64,000 bases of DNA from Marseilla massiliensis (GCF_016899855.1 NZ_JACJJG010000003.1:51520-115519); one strand, 5' to 3'. Shown: positions 8,717-18,193, counted from the first letter of the stretch. The notes: generated by a model not told the origin, from the letters alone. Translations and numbers: made by a program.

Positions 8717-9532
8717 CTATTTACCTTCAATTACCTTATCATAAAAATCATCATAAACTTGACATACTTCGTCATCTGCAGGATTCGTCATCACTGGTAA
8801 ACCTTTTTCTTCTGCATACTTAATTAATTCAGGATTAACATTTTTACCAGCATTCACAACCCCGTCAGAATAGTCTATTGCAAGTTTTTCCAATTCCATA
8901 AAACCAAAATCACTTCCATACTTATCAAGTATTTCAGGAGTTACATTCCTGAATGCAATGCTCTGTCTGAAATTAGCTCCAAGACTATCGTGCAATTCTT
9001 CAGAAAACAAAGACGTGACCACTTTTGTATTGGCAAAAGAAGGTTCATCCTGATATGCAGTCTTTATGTATAAAGGTATTATTGAACACATCCATCCCTG
9101 ACAATGTATGACATCTGGAATCCAACGAAGTTTTTTTACAGTTTCAAGCACACCACGCGCAAAGAACACAGCCCGTTCACCGTTGTCATCATATTCTTTG
9201 CCATTTTCATCAAAAGCCATGAGGCGCTTGGTGAAATAATCTTCGTTATCAATAAAATAAACCTGTATGCGAGTTGAAGGAATGGAAGCTACTTTAATAA
9301 TCAGCGGATGGTCAGTCTCGTCAATTATAAGCATCATTCGTGATAAACGGATGACTTCATGCAATTGTCCGCGGCGCTCATTAATATTGCCCCATTTAGG
9401 CATGAATGTCCTTATCTCGTACCCTTTATCCTGAATAACTTGAGGTATCAAACGCCCTAAGTGCGACATCTCACTTTCAGGGACATAAGGGATAATTTCT
9501 TGATTTATAAATAATACCTTCTTTGCCTCCAT
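8717..9532 (-). CDS. Stand-alone starch/glycogen synthase catalytic N-domain (GT5)
   Basis: 271-aa protein matching only the N-terminal Rossmann domain of glycogen/starch synthase. It opens with KKVLFINQEIIPYVPESEMSHLGRLIPQV and carries DVIHCQGWMCSIIPLYIKT (the DxxHxHDW-like segment, here HCQGW) and a C-terminal FMELEKLAIDYSDGVVNAGK. A complete GT5 enzyme is about 480 aa, so the nucleotide-sugar C-domain is missing. No downstream fragment of it is visible, so it looks like a natural short form rather than a fresh truncation. It diverges from panC. Confidence 0.8.
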   Translation of the reverse strand: MEAKKVLFINQEIIPYVPESEMSHLGRLIPQVIQDKGYEIRTFMPKWGNINERRGQLHEVIRLSRMMLIIDETDHPLIIKVASIPSTRIQVYFIDNEDYFTKRLMAFDENGKEYDDNGERAVFFARGVLETVKKLRWIPDVIHCQGWMCSIIPLYIKTAYQDEPSFANTKVVTSLFSEELHDSLGANFRQSIAFRNVTPEILDKYGSDFGFMELEKLAIDYSDGVVNAGKNVNPELIKYAEEKGLPVMTNPADDEVCQVYDDFYDKVIEGK

Positions 9533-9551
9533 GATATAATTTTTTATCCTT

Positions 9552-9560
9552 GCAAAGGTA
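9552..9560 (-). promoter_or_regulatory. -7 promoter box for the GT5-domain gene
   Basis: Reads TACCTTTGC on the minus strand, 20 bp before the start codon. Confidence 0.55.
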
Positions 9561-9709
9561 CGAAAAAAGTTCGGAAAATAGGTACATTTTTTTGATAATT
9601 AGACAAAACCAACACCTTATTGGCATATTTTTTTAATTATTCTTCTTTATTTAAGAAAATTGTTGTTATTTTGCACGCCAAAATCAAAAGCATCGTAACA
9701 TATATTATA

Positions 9710-10558
9710 ATGAAGCTTTTTCATACAATAGTCGAACTTCAGAATGCATTGTTTGACGACAGGAAAGAGGGTAAAAGCGTTGGACTTGTACCTACAATGG
9801 GGGCTCTCCATGAAGGTCATGCCTCATTAGTAAAAAAAAGTGTTGAAGATAATGACGTTACCGTTGTCTCGGTTTTTGTCAATCCGACACAATTCAATGA
9901 TCCAAAAGATTTAAATTCATATCCGAGAGATCTTGATGCAGACTGTAAATTACTGGAGAGTGTGGGAGCAAATTACGTATTTGCACCATCTGTAGACGAG
10001 ATGTATCCATCACCTGACAATCGACATTTCGAGTTTCCTCCAGTTTCAACCGTGATGGAAGGTGCACATCGCCCAGGTCATTTTAATGGAGTCTGCCAAG
10101 TTGTAAGCCGTTTGTTTTATATTGTCCATCCTGATAAGGCTTATTTCGGAGAGAAAGATTGGCAACAAATTGCAGTAGTAAAAGCAATGGTAAAGTCACT
10201 TGGTATAAATATAGAGATTGTTGAATGCCCTATTATTCGTGACAGTGACGGCCTCGCTAAATCATCCCGCAACACGTTGCTTTCTGCTGATGAAAGACGA
10301 ATTGCACCGTCCATTTATAAATCATTGAAGGAAAGTGTTGATTACGCAAAAAATCATAGCGTGCAGGAAACGCATGACTATGTAGTCAATAAAATCAATG
10401 CGGTTGACGGACTTGATGTCGAATATTTTGAAATAGTTGACGGAAACACTTTACAAGATATAAAAAATTGGGAAGACTCTGATTATGTCGTTGGGTGCAT
10501 AACCGTATATTGTGGGGCACGGCCTGTCAGGCTTATTGACCATATAAAATACCAATAA
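9710..10558 (+). CDS. panC: Pantothenate synthetase
   Basis: 282-aa cytoplasmic enzyme that joins pantoate and beta-alanine with ATP. The start at 9710 ([11 protein letters not shown]) gives the standard family length; the in-frame ATG at 9620 would add 30 AT-rich codons. The HIGH-type motif is seen in [14 protein letters not shown], with further signatures in [10 protein letters not shown], the active-site segment [14 protein letters not shown] and FGEKDWQQ, and SRNTLLS. The next gene, panD, supplies the beta-alanine substrate, and the two are 32 bp apart, so they form an operon. Confidence 0.96.
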   Translation: MKLFHTIVELQNALFDDRKEGKSVGLVPTMGALHEGHASLVKKSVEDNDVTVVSVFVNPTQFNDPKDLNSYPRDLDADCKLLESVGANYVFAPSVDEMYPSPDNRHFEFPPVSTVMEGAHRPGHFNGVCQVVSRLFYIVHPDKAYFGEKDWQQIAVVKAMVKSLGINIEIVECPIIRDSDGLAKSSRNTLLSADERRIAPSIYKSLKESVDYAKNHSVQETHDYVVNKINAVDGLDVEYFEIVDGNTLQDIKNWEDSDYVVGCITVYCGARPVRLIDHIKYQ

Positions 10559-10590
10559 TTTATACGTTACTGATATATAAATATAATAAG

Positions 10591-10938
10591 ATGCTGATAG
10601 AAGTTTTAAAAAGCAAATTGCACTGTGTCCAAGTTACGGAAGCAAATCTTAATTATATGGGCAGTATAACTATTGATGAAGACTTAATGGATGCAGCGAA
10701 TCTTATTGCCGGTGAAAAAGTGCAAATAGTCAACAATAACAACGGCGAGAGATTTGAAACTTATATTATAAAAGGCACACGCGGTAGTGGTTGTATATGC
10801 TTGAACGGTGCAGCAGCAAGAAAATGTCAGGTTGGCGACACTGTTATTATAATAGCGTATGCACTGATGGATTTTGAAGAAGCAAAAACATATAAGCCAA
10901 CTGTTGTTTTTCCGGAAAATAACAGAGTGGTAAAATAA
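10591..10938 (+). CDS. panD: Aspartate 1-decarboxylase
   Basis: 115-aa precursor that self-cleaves between Gly24 and Ser25 (YMGSIT) to form the pyruvoyl group used to decarboxylate aspartate to beta-alanine. The conserved [19 protein letters not shown] segment and the late IIIAYALMD are present. The product feeds PanC, encoded immediately upstream. A terminator follows. Confidence 0.96.
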   Translation: MLIEVLKSKLHCVQVTEANLNYMGSITIDEDLMDAANLIAGEKVQIVNNNNGERFETYIIKGTRGSGCICLNGAAARKCQVGDTVIIIAYALMDFEEAKTYKPTVVFPENNRVVK

Positions 10939-10959
10939 CAAATGTAAAGTTTTAACACG

Positions 10960-10998
10960 AAAAAGACGGTTGTAGACAATCTACAACCGTCTTTTTTT
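10960..10998. terminator. Bidirectional terminator between panD and pyk
   Basis: Stem arms AAAAAGACGGTTGTAG and CTACAACCGTCTTTTT are perfect complements around a 5-nt loop, with T8 on the plus strand and A-run on the other side. It serves the convergent panCD and pyk transcripts. Confidence 0.92.
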
Positions 10999-11021
10999 TA
11001 TAAATTGACTCAAACCTGAAT

Positions 11022-12467
11022 TTATCTGTATGTATTCGGAAGATGGAATTCATAAGAACGGTCAAAAACGTCTTTCACTGTATTTATCTCCAAGAACGTA
11101 GTACCGCCACCTTTACCGAAACTTCCACTTAAATAAGCTATTTTATCTTCCATACGCAAATATCCTTTTTGACGAAGCATGCGTAGTGCTGCCAAAAACT
11201 GTTCCTGTGGACCTATCTGTTCATGCTGTGCAACAGGAATTACTCCATAACTCAGCGCTAACCACCTTTGCGTCTTTTCTTTATAGCATATTGCCAAAAC
11301 CGGATTAGGCCCTCTAAATGCAGCCAGGTTTCTTGCTGTGAGTCCTGTCTTGCTATCTGTAATGATTCCTTTTACGCCAAGAACCTCGGTTGCTTCAATG
11401 GCATTTCGTGCCAAGAATTCAGTAACATCACAATTTTCACTAAGCTTAAAGTCAAAATCGTGATCATACATTTTGTCTTGCTCTGCCTGTTCCGCGATTG
11501 AAGCCATTGTCTTAACAGCTTCCACAGGATATTTGCCGGATGCAGTCTCACCACTCAACATTAATGCATCAGTTCGATAATAAATTGCATTTGCTATGTC
11601 GGTAACTTCAGCACGCGTCGGCCGAGGGTTGTTTATCATCGTATGCAACATCTGTGTAGCAACGATAACCGGCTTCTTTGCAAGTCTGCACTTGCGGATT
11701 ATCATTCGCTGGATTCCTGGAATCTTCTCTATCGGCACCTCTATTCCCAAATCCCCACGGGCAATCATTATTCCATAAGAAGCCTCAATAATTTCGTCTA
11801 TATTGTCAACCCCTTCCTGATTTTCAATTTTAGATATAATCTTGATGTCGCTATTATGCTCGTCAAGAATCTTCTGCACAGCGAGCACGTCTTCTTTATT
11901 GCGGACAAAAGAGTGTGCAATGAAATCTATATCCTCTTCTATTGCAAGCAATATATTGCGCTTATCTTTTTCCGTAAGCGCAGGAAGATCTATATGAACA
12001 CCAGGTACATTCACGCTTTTATGCGATCCTAATTGGCCATCATTCTGCACTTGGGCAACGACAGCCGGGCCATTGATCCCAATGACTTTCATATCAATAG
12101 CACCGTCGTCAAACAGGATATCATCGCCGACATGTATGTCATCGGCAAAATTCTCATACGACAAATTGATAATATCGTGCTCAGTGTCCATTTCCGGACG
12201 CCCGAAAATCTTGACTACGTCTCCAGTCTTGTAATCTATTGGTGCGTCAGCTCCTGTTGTACGCACCTCAGGACCCTTGGTGTCGATAAGTATTCCCAAA
12301 TGTCGGCTTACGGAACGTGTGTTTTTTATAATTTTACGGATTCCGTCGGGTGATGCATGGGCCGTATTCATTCTGACTATGTTCATTCCGGCATCAAACA
12401 ACTGACGTATGAACTCGACGTCACACCTTTGGTCACTGATTGAAGCTACGATTTTTGTTTGTTTCAT
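11022..12467 (-). CDS. pyk: Pyruvate kinase
   Basis: 481-aa glycolytic enzyme converting phosphoenolpyruvate and ADP to pyruvate and ATP. It begins TKIVASISDQRCD with the catalytic MNTAHAS segment (the usual MNFSHG, with changed residues). The active-site lysine/glutamate region is ISKIENQEGV and the signature is IMIARGDLGIEVP. The C-terminal domain with TGLTARNLAAFRG is complete. It has a well-formed own promoter upstream. Together with ppdK and PFOR in this window it frames pyruvate/PEP metabolism. Confidence 0.95.
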   Translation of the reverse strand: MKQTKIVASISDQRCDVEFIRQLFDAGMNIVRMNTAHASPDGIRKIIKNTRSVSRHLGILIDTKGPEVRTTGADAPIDYKTGDVVKIFGRPEMDTEHDIINLSYENFADDIHVGDDILFDDGAIDMKVIGINGPAVVAQVQNDGQLGSHKSVNVPGVHIDLPALTEKDKRNILLAIEEDIDFIAHSFVRNKEDVLAVQKILDEHNSDIKIISKIENQEGVDNIDEIIEASYGIMIARGDLGIEVPIEKIPGIQRMIIRKCRLAKKPVIVATQMLHTMINNPRPTRAEVTDIANAIYYRTDALMLSGETASGKYPVEAVKTMASIAEQAEQDKMYDHDFDFKLSENCDVTEFLARNAIEATEVLGVKGIITDSKTGLTARNLAAFRGPNPVLAICYKEKTQRWLALSYGVIPVAQHEQIGPQEQFLAALRMLRQKGYLRMEDKIAYLSGSFGKGGGTTFLEINTVKDVFDRSYEFHLPNTYR

Positions 12468-12501
12468 CTTATGGATTTATACTGTTCGCATTAAACTTGT
12501 T

Positions 12502-12534
12502 GCAAATTTACAAAACATATTCTATAAACACAAA
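12502..12534 (-). promoter_or_regulatory. Promoter of pyk (-7 and -33 boxes)
   Basis: On the minus strand a -33 TTTG (12531-12534) lies 20 bp from a -7 box TAAATTTGC (12502-12510), the full Bacteroidetes sigma-ABfr pattern, 35 bp before the pyk start. Confidence 0.75.
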
Positions 12535-12554
12535 CTATTGTTATTAAAATCACA

Positions 12555-13631
12555 CTAATCCTTAAACTCAAGCTCTCCTTCAATCCATTCTCCGCATCGT
12601 ATGTCTTCGGGTGGATTAGATATGGCAAGCCCAATCAGTCTTATTGGTTTCGACGAATAATCTACTTGTGACATAAGTCTTTTTACAACAGGCAGAATAT
12701 CCTCCTTGCCTTCAAACACCTTAGCCTGCGTAATGCTTCGTGTTATCTGGGAAAAATCATAAAACTTGATTTTCAGCGTTACTGTACACCCTCGGAAATT
12801 ACTTTTACGCAATCGTTCAACCAATTCCGTAACAATATGATACAGCTCGATTATAACCGCTGACTTTTTGTTTAAATCATCAAGAAAAGTCTGTTCACAT
12901 CCAACAGATTTGCGTAGTCTTACCGGTTCTACCGGCCTGTTATCAATACCACGGGAAAAGTCATAATATACCTTACCCATCTTGCCGAAAACCTCGGTCA
13001 AATGTGTCAATGAGCACATACGCAACTGTAAGCCGTTGAATATACCCATTTTATGCATTATCATAGCTGTTTTTGGACCTACGCCCCAAAACTTTTCAAT
13101 AGGAAGCGCTGATAAAAACTCATGAGACTGTTCTGGAGTTATAACATATAGCCCATCGGGTTTGTTCATGTCTGAAGCAATTTTTGCTAAGAATTTATTG
13201 TATGAAACTCCCGCAGAGGCCGTTAACTGCAATTCTTCATGTATCTTAGCCCTAATTTCCTCGGCTATTTCCACAGCCGACATATCATTCCGTCCGTCCG
13301 TAACGTCAAGGAATGCTTCATCAATAGACAACGGTTCGATAATATCTGTATATCTGCTGAATATTTCATGCACCTTGGCAGATACTTCTTTATATCGCCG
13401 GAAATCCGATGGAACAATTATCAACCCTGGACATAGCCGTTTGGCTTTTGCAATGGACATAGCCGAATGTACTCCATATTTCCTTGCCTCGTAACTGGCG
13501 GTTGAGACGACGCCTCGCGGCCCGTCAAAACCAACGGCTATCGGCAGACCGCGAAGTTCAGGCTTGTCTCTTTGCTCTATTGACGCAAAGAAAGCGTCCA
13601 TGTCAATATGGATAATTTCCCTTTCCGGCAT
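12555..13631 (-). CDS. dinB: DNA polymerase IV (Y-family translesion polymerase)
   Basis: 358-aa lesion-bypass polymerase. The metal-binding palm motifs are IHIDMDAFFASIE at the N-terminus and SIDEAFLDVT near residue 103. The helix-hairpin-helix thumb segment FWGVGPKTAMIMHKMGI and the little-finger domain follow. It lies 22 bp after the EamA transporter gene on the same strand and probably shares its transcript; pyk downstream has its own promoter. Confidence 0.95.
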   Translation of the reverse strand: MPEREIIHIDMDAFFASIEQRDKPELRGLPIAVGFDGPRGVVSTASYEARKYGVHSAMSIAKAKRLCPGLIIVPSDFRRYKEVSAKVHEIFSRYTDIIEPLSIDEAFLDVTDGRNDMSAVEIAEEIRAKIHEELQLTASAGVSYNKFLAKIASDMNKPDGLYVITPEQSHEFLSALPIEKFWGVGPKTAMIMHKMGIFNGLQLRMCSLTHLTEVFGKMGKVYYDFSRGIDNRPVEPVRLRKSVGCEQTFLDDLNKKSAVIIELYHIVTELVERLRKSNFRGCTVTLKIKFYDFSQITRSITQAKVFEGKEDILPVVKRLMSQVDYSSKPIRLIGLAISNPPEDIRCGEWIEGELEFKD

Positions 13632-13653
13632 TAATGTCCTTTTTGCTATGTCG

Positions 13654-14601
13654 TCATTTCCATCTCCAATGCTTGATTAACACTCTGCCGAACTTGCCAA
13701 GCACCACCGTTATACGGTTTAATGATATTGAGCCACCAAGTACTATCAGGATAACTGCTGAAAGAATCATCATAATACCGCAGCCCAAACGTGAAGTAAA
13801 CTGTTCACCAAACAGCGTAACTCCAAGAACAACAGCCGTTAATGGCTCCAATGCCCCCATTACAGCTGTCGGTGTTGAGCCTATTTCGTGGACTGCGACC
13901 GTCATTAGGAGTAATGATATGACTGTGGGAAACAACGCCAGCATTGAGGCAAAAGCCCAAGTCCTCACGGTGGAAAGCATCTGAATACGCGCTGAATCAC
14001 CTCCAAAAATAGAGTTTATTATAATCAAGATAATGCCAAAAGAAAGCACGTAAAACGTAAGTTTCAATGATGACATCCGTAGAAACGACTTGTTTAGAAT
14101 AATAATGTACAAAGCATATGTCAAAGAAGACACCATCACAAGAAATACTCCTAATGTGTTTAGTGACACTCCGTCTCCCCCACGATATAACAGCGCAATA
14201 CCGAAAAGTGCCATAACGATTGAAAAAGATGTCACTAAAGTAACTTTTTCCTTAAAGAATACGGCCATAATCACTGCGACCATTACGGGATATACAAACA
14301 ACAGCGTACACGCAATGCCGGCATCCATGTAATGAAAACTGTCGAACAACGTAAGTGATGACATTGAAAATAATATTCCTAATGGCGCAAGAACTGACAG
14401 TTCTTTCAACGATACGGCAAAAGACTTTTTAGTCGACAACATAAACAGAGCCAGCAATATTACGGCTATGCCGTATCTGTAGAACAATACAGAATTGGTA
14501 TTTATGCCGTCAGCATATAGCGGCAATGCACCTAAAGGATTCAGTCCGTAACTTACAGCTGCCCCGATACCGCACAAGGTCCCTTTTACTTTAGAATTCA
14601 T
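13654..14601 (-). CDS. EamA/DMT-family transporter
   Basis: Inner-membrane carrier with ten predicted hydrophobic helices in two EamA repeats. The first starts at KGTLCGIGAAVSYGLNPLGALPLY; the second ends with GALEPLTAVVLGVTLFGEQF, the typical loop before the last helices. The start at 14601 (MNSKVKG) is preferred over the in-frame ATG at 14721, which would add 40 residues crossing a -7 box. Substrate unknown; DMT members export amino acids, metabolites or nucleotide sugars. Confidence 0.85.
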   Translation of the reverse strand: MNSKVKGTLCGIGAAVSYGLNPLGALPLYADGINTNSVLFYRYGIAVILLALFMLSTKKSFAVSLKELSVLAPLGILFSMSSLTLFDSFHYMDAGIACTLLFVYPVMVAVIMAVFFKEKVTLVTSFSIVMALFGIALLYRGGDGVSLNTLGVFLVMVSSLTYALYIIILNKSFLRMSSLKLTFYVLSFGIILIIINSIFGGDSARIQMLSTVRTWAFASMLALFPTVISLLLMTVAVHEIGSTPTAVMGALEPLTAVVLGVTLFGEQFTSRLGCGIMMILSAVILIVLGGSISLNRITVVLGKFGRVLIKHWRWK

Positions 14602-14641
14602 GTCGTTATAGAACTTTTTATGTACCTTTATGAAAAGCGGT

Positions 14642-14650
14642 GCAAAAGTA
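14642..14650 (-). promoter_or_regulatory. -7 promoter box for the EamA-dinB unit
   Basis: TACTTTTGC on the minus strand, 40 bp before the chosen EamA start; its position supports the shorter start. Confidence 0.5.
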
Positions 14651-14753
14651 CGAATTTTACTTTGAATTAAAGACAATATCATTCTAAAAGAGAAAACAAA
14701 ATGAGAACAATAACGTAACATTAAGACAACATGTTGATTTTCAACATGTTAAT

Positions 14754-14841
14754 GATTTACGGCATTTTATCTGATAAAACAGCGTGTATTGGATGACAAA
14801 ACACCGTATATCGGACAACAAAAAAGGCTCATTCTATAATT
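14754..14841. repeat. Intergenic array with 22-bp period
   Basis: Within the gene-free space 14602-14920, units starting AAAACAGCGTGTATTGG (14776), AAAACACCGTATATCGG (14798) and AAAAAGGCTCATTC (about 14820) follow at exactly 22 bp. A more degenerate unit sits at 14754. A separate small inverted repeat AACATGTTGA lies at 14729-14750. See findings. Confidence 0.65.
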
Positions 14842-14920
14842 GAACAAGCCTGTTATATAAATCGGACAACTTATATTTACTCACTACCAATGCAATGGAT
14901 CATTCATTCCCCGCAAGCTA

Positions 14921-15376
14921 TTATCTTTTCTTTCGTTTTTTTCCTGCTGCCATTTTGAACATCTGTCGATGAAACCTATCTTCAGCATTCAATATATCAT
15001 AGACTTTTTGTGCCGGCAATATCTGCATGAACTTTTCATGATAAGTACGTTGAATTTCCTTGATTTCGATTTCATACTCATCACGCTTCTTTATATTCTT
15101 TTTGCATTCAGAATCAGTTGTTGGCTTTATTCTTTTGAGATTCCTCATTTTTTTATGTATAGCACGTTGCTTGCTAAGCATTTCGGAATATACCGGAAAA
15201 AATTTTGAGGCCTCTTTAGGAGTTAGGCATGCCTTTTTCGTTATATATTGCTCCAATTCCGCCTGAAATCTCTCAGGAGTGAATCCATTGCGTTTATGTT
15301 GGGCTACAGCCTCCTGCATAACGAATAAAAGACAAAATACTAATATCAGCTGTTTCATGTCAAATACTTTATTCAT
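14921..15376 (-). CDS. Periplasmic helical protein (Spy/CpxP-like in character)
   Basis: 151 aa: signal peptide (LILVFCLLFVMQEAVAQ) followed by a highly charged helical protein with LTPKEASKFFPVYSEM and EIQRTYHEKFMQILPAQKVYDIL, and a very basic KKRKKR end. The 'F.pvY.em..k...i.....' pattern resembles small periplasmic chaperone-like proteins found downstream of ECF sigma factors in Bacteroidetes. It overlaps the preceding gene by 8 bp and is the last gene of the five-gene run starting at 18193. Confidence 0.7.
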   Translation of the reverse strand: MNKVFDMKQLILVFCLLFVMQEAVAQHKRNGFTPERFQAELEQYITKKACLTPKEASKFFPVYSEMLSKQRAIHKKMRNLKRIKPTTDSECKKNIKKRDEYEIEIKEIQRTYHEKFMQILPAQKVYDILNAEDRFHRQMFKMAAGKKRKKR

Positions 15377-15725
15377 CAGCCATTAATGAATATAAATCAT
15401 CATTGTCCAACATTGCGAAATCTGACAATTCATCAACGATATTGTCATTATACGCCGGAGATAATTCGTCTGCATGCACACTTGCTACAACATCCGTCCC
15501 GACATTTGCATTTCTAAAATATACAAATGCTGATACAACTGCGATAGCGGCACAAGCTGCCCATGTTACAGGGCGCAACCATCTCCTTATTGGACGCTCC
15601 TCAGCAAATTTTTCAGCAGAGAACTTATTTATGATTTCGGCTTCAAACTGCTCAAAATATCCATCAGGAACGTTGAACGGTCTCGGCTTGCCGAATTTCT
15701 GTTCTAACAAATATTCTTCTTTCAT
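15369..15725 (-). CDS. Single-pass membrane protein next to the ECF sigma factor (possible anti-sigma factor)
   Basis: 118 aa: cytoplasmic N-part of about 45 residues (KPRPFNVPDGYFEQFEAEI), a basic stretch, one transmembrane helix (VTWAACAAIAVVSAFVYF) near residue 55, and an acidic outer tail. The topology and the place directly after the sigma gene fit an anti-sigma regulator, but no zinc-binding HxxxCxxC motif is seen, so the role is inferred. Its end overlaps the next gene. Confidence 0.65.
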   Translation of the reverse strand: MKEEYLLEQKFGKPRPFNVPDGYFEQFEAEIINKFSAEKFAEERPIRRWLRPVTWAACAAIAVVSAFVYFRNANVGTDVVASVHADELSPAYNDNIVDELSDFAMLDNDDLYSLMADE

Positions 15726-15792
15726 AGTTAATCATCATTTACACTTATGACGTTTACTCGAATAAAAAGTTTAATCACAGACATTAATAAAA

Positions 15793-16350
15793 TCATTCGT
15801 GTAAATGAAAATAGTCTGATATTTTTTTTACTGCAATATGGTATGAAGCCTTCAATGCCCCTTCAGACGTATTGAGGATGGCGCTAATCTCGCTATATTT
15901 CAGATTGTCAAAATACCTCAAATTAAAAACTGTTCTTTGCACGTCCGGCAGCAGGGCAACGGCCTGCATGAGCATAGCATGTATCTCATCGCCATCGAAA
16001 TACTCGTCAGCCATAAGTTTATGGGCAATATTCATGTCATCAGTATTGCCTGCTCCTATAGAGTTCTTGCTTTTACGAAGATAATCAAGGGCTTCATTTA
16101 TGGCAATACTATAAAGCCACGTCGAAAGTTTGGAATTTCCACGAAACGAGTCTATGTTACTCCAAGCTTTCAGGAATGTATTTTGAAGCACATCGTCTGC
16201 ATCCTCATGTGTAAGCACTATATATCGGATTTTCCAATACAAGCATTTACTATATGATTTTACAATCATTTCAAATGCTTTTTTCTTGGACTTACCGGAA
16301 GCAAGCAATTCGCATATTTTATCATCATCGCCCATCATACTACTCAACAA
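15793..16350 (-). CDS. RNA polymerase ECF sigma factor
   Basis: 185-aa sigma-70 family protein. Region 2 is seen as YIVLTHEDADDVLQNTFLKAWSN..FRG..LSTWLYSIAINEALDYLRK and region 4 as LPDVQRTVFNLRYFDNLKYSEISAILNTSEGALKASYH. It overlaps the L,D-transpeptidase gene by 11 bp (a start at 16338 is also possible) and is followed by the candidate anti-sigma gene, a typical cell-envelope stress module. Confidence 0.9.
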   Translation of the reverse strand: MLSSMMGDDDKICELLASGKSKKKAFEMIVKSYSKCLYWKIRYIVLTHEDADDVLQNTFLKAWSNIDSFRGNSKLSTWLYSIAINEALDYLRKSKNSIGAGNTDDMNIAHKLMADEYFDGDEIHAMLMQAVALLPDVQRTVFNLRYFDNLKYSEISAILNTSEGALKASYHIAVKKISDYFHLHE

Positions 16351-17881
16351 AAGGTTTCAATTGTTTTTCCAAGGCTGCATCATAACCATAAACATCCTGA
16401 TAATCAACAATATGGCCTGATTCATCGTAATAAATTGTATAATATGTAATGAATATTGGAACTGGCGGTTTCACATAAAGTGTCCTAACCATCTTTTTTT
16501 TATCGATATTCTTATTCGGGATTGAATCATTATCCTCAAACAAATTAACTGTCATCGAATATTTCAACTTATCAGCCAGTTCGTCATCCTCATCCTTCAT
16601 TAAGAACAATGCAAGTTCATATGGCTTTTCAACCCTTATGCAACCATGGCTTACTGCCCTTCCGGCACGCTTGAATACACCTGGAGAAGACGTATCATGA
16701 AGAAATACTGAAAATCCGTTGTCAAAACGGAAAATAATCCTGCCGAGAGAATTTTTAGGGCCACCGGATTGGATGATATACTGTTCACCGTTCATCATTC
16801 TTTCATATGATGCTTGCTCTGGCGATAACCGCCCCTCTTTCTTGTCATAAACAAACATCCCCATCCTATGCATGTACTCCGGCCTATGTATAAAACCTTT
16901 GGCAATGCTTTTAGGAACAATCCACTGTGGGTTGATATCCATACGCATTACGTTGCTTGCCAAAAGTGGTGTCTTATGCTTTAATGCCCCACATGCCATA
17001 CGCATATATAAAACATTGCCGTTATCAATGGCACGCACTGAATATGACGGAATGTTAGCTTCTATTCTTCTTTCGATTTCATTATCTGGAAATTTCGTCA
17101 ACCTCCATCTGCAACGCTCAATATTACAAAGAAGCTTCATCCTGTATGCCGGTTTAAGATTTTGTTGTCCCAACAAATTTAAAAGACTTCTATATAATTT
17201 ACTTTTAGGTTGAAGCGTAACGAAAAAATCATTAATACTATCATTTAAAGCTTTTGCTAAAGCTTGTTGGATGAATTCCGCATTAGGGCGTTCTATCTTC
17301 AAATCTGAAAGCTGACGATAACGTTCTGAAACAGAATCATTTTCGAGTTTCTCAAAATTATTGTAAAGATAATCCGGATTGGATATGCCAAACCGCAAAA
17401 TAGATGAATAGCGTAAATACGACTTGGTCAGATTATATTCCAATCGTGCCATAAGCATATTTATATCACCACTTTCTGCATCTATTTGAAGGGTTCGCAT
17501 GCGATACAAATCATCCTTAAGTTGCTTGACACGCAATATTTTTGTATTAACTCCACACGTTCCGGCGTTTTCCAATATTACGAGAAGAGAATCGGCACGC
17601 TTTTGAATCCCTAAACGATTGATCCATATATATGGTTTTTCAGATAAATAATAACCTCTAATCAACCTGTCGACAGGCAGCATTATGCCGTCAGCCTCAA
17701 TAAGGCGAGCGATATTTTTGCGTATTTTTCTTGAATCCAGCTTAAATCTGTCGTCGCTCAATTTGGAGAAATCATCCAAAGTAAGTCCCTTATTTGGATT
17801 ACGCACATTGTCAAGGCAAGAAGAGCACGTAATTAAAACAAGTATCAGAAAAAAAACTAGTCGTGGCAAAATAAAAGTCAC
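16340..17881 (-). CDS. L,D-transpeptidase (YcbB-like), lipoprotein
   Basis: 513 aa. The signal peptide ends with a cysteine cluster (LITCSSC) consistent with a lipoprotein. A large N-terminal domain (about 50-330) holds the peptidoglycan-binding-like region. The C-terminal YkuD catalytic domain has the H...SHGCIRV motif near residues 405-418, including the active Cys. This enzyme class cross-links peptidoglycan stems (3-3 links) or attaches proteins in the periplasm. It immediately follows the T9SS-like small gene and overlaps the sigma factor, linking cell-wall work with the stress module. Confidence 0.88.
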   Translation of the reverse strand: MTFILPRLVFFLILVLITCSSCLDNVRNPNKGLTLDDFSKLSDDRFKLDSRKIRKNIARLIEADGIMLPVDRLIRGYYLSEKPYIWINRLGIQKRADSLLVILENAGTCGVNTKILRVKQLKDDLYRMRTLQIDAESGDINMLMARLEYNLTKSYLRYSSILRFGISNPDYLYNNFEKLENDSVSERYRQLSDLKIERPNAEFIQQALAKALNDSINDFFVTLQPKSKLYRSLLNLLGQQNLKPAYRMKLLCNIERCRWRLTKFPDNEIERRIEANIPSYSVRAIDNGNVLYMRMACGALKHKTPLLASNVMRMDINPQWIVPKSIAKGFIHRPEYMHRMGMFVYDKKEGRLSPEQASYERMMNGEQYIIQSGGPKNSLGRIIFRFDNGFSVFLHDTSSPGVFKRAGRAVSHGCIRVEKPYELALFLMKDEDDELADKLKYSMTVNLFEDNDSIPNKNIDKKKMVRTLYVKPPVPIFITYYTIYYDESGHIVDYQDVYGYDAALEKQLKPFVE

Positions 17882-18193
17882 TTATTTTATAGATATCTTT
17901 CTTGTTGTTTTACCTCCGACTTGAACTATATAGCAACCTTTCGGCAGGTTAAGCTCATAACGGCAGTCTTGGCCTGTTACTTTAACGCTCATAACCCGCA
18001 CTCCAGCTACATTATAAATATTCAGCATCAAACCATTTGCTCCGGTTACATGCAATGTGGAAGCCTTGACGGATATTGTTATTTCCTGAAACTCTGTATC
18101 AATGATTTCAACAGCCATATTCGTACGGCTTACAGCTGGAACTGTAAACAGCATAACCAAAACAAAAGGTATTATAAGTAAAATCCTTGCCAT
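17882..18193 (-). CDS. Small secreted protein made of a T9SS type A-like C-terminal domain
   Basis: 103 aa: signal peptide (LLIIPFVLVMLFTVPAVS) and then little more than a beta-sandwich of the Por-secretion C-terminal type (LMLNIYNVAGVRVMSVKV...GCYIVQVGGKTTRKISI). Such domains usually sit at the end of large exported proteins; here there is almost no passenger. First gene of the run; its stop abuts the L,D-transpeptidase start. Confidence 0.7.
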   Translation of the reverse strand: MARILLIIPFVLVMLFTVPAVSRTNMAVEIIDTEFQEITISVKASTLHVTGANGLMLNIYNVAGVRVMSVKVTGQDCRYELNLPKGCYIVQVGGKTTRKISIK

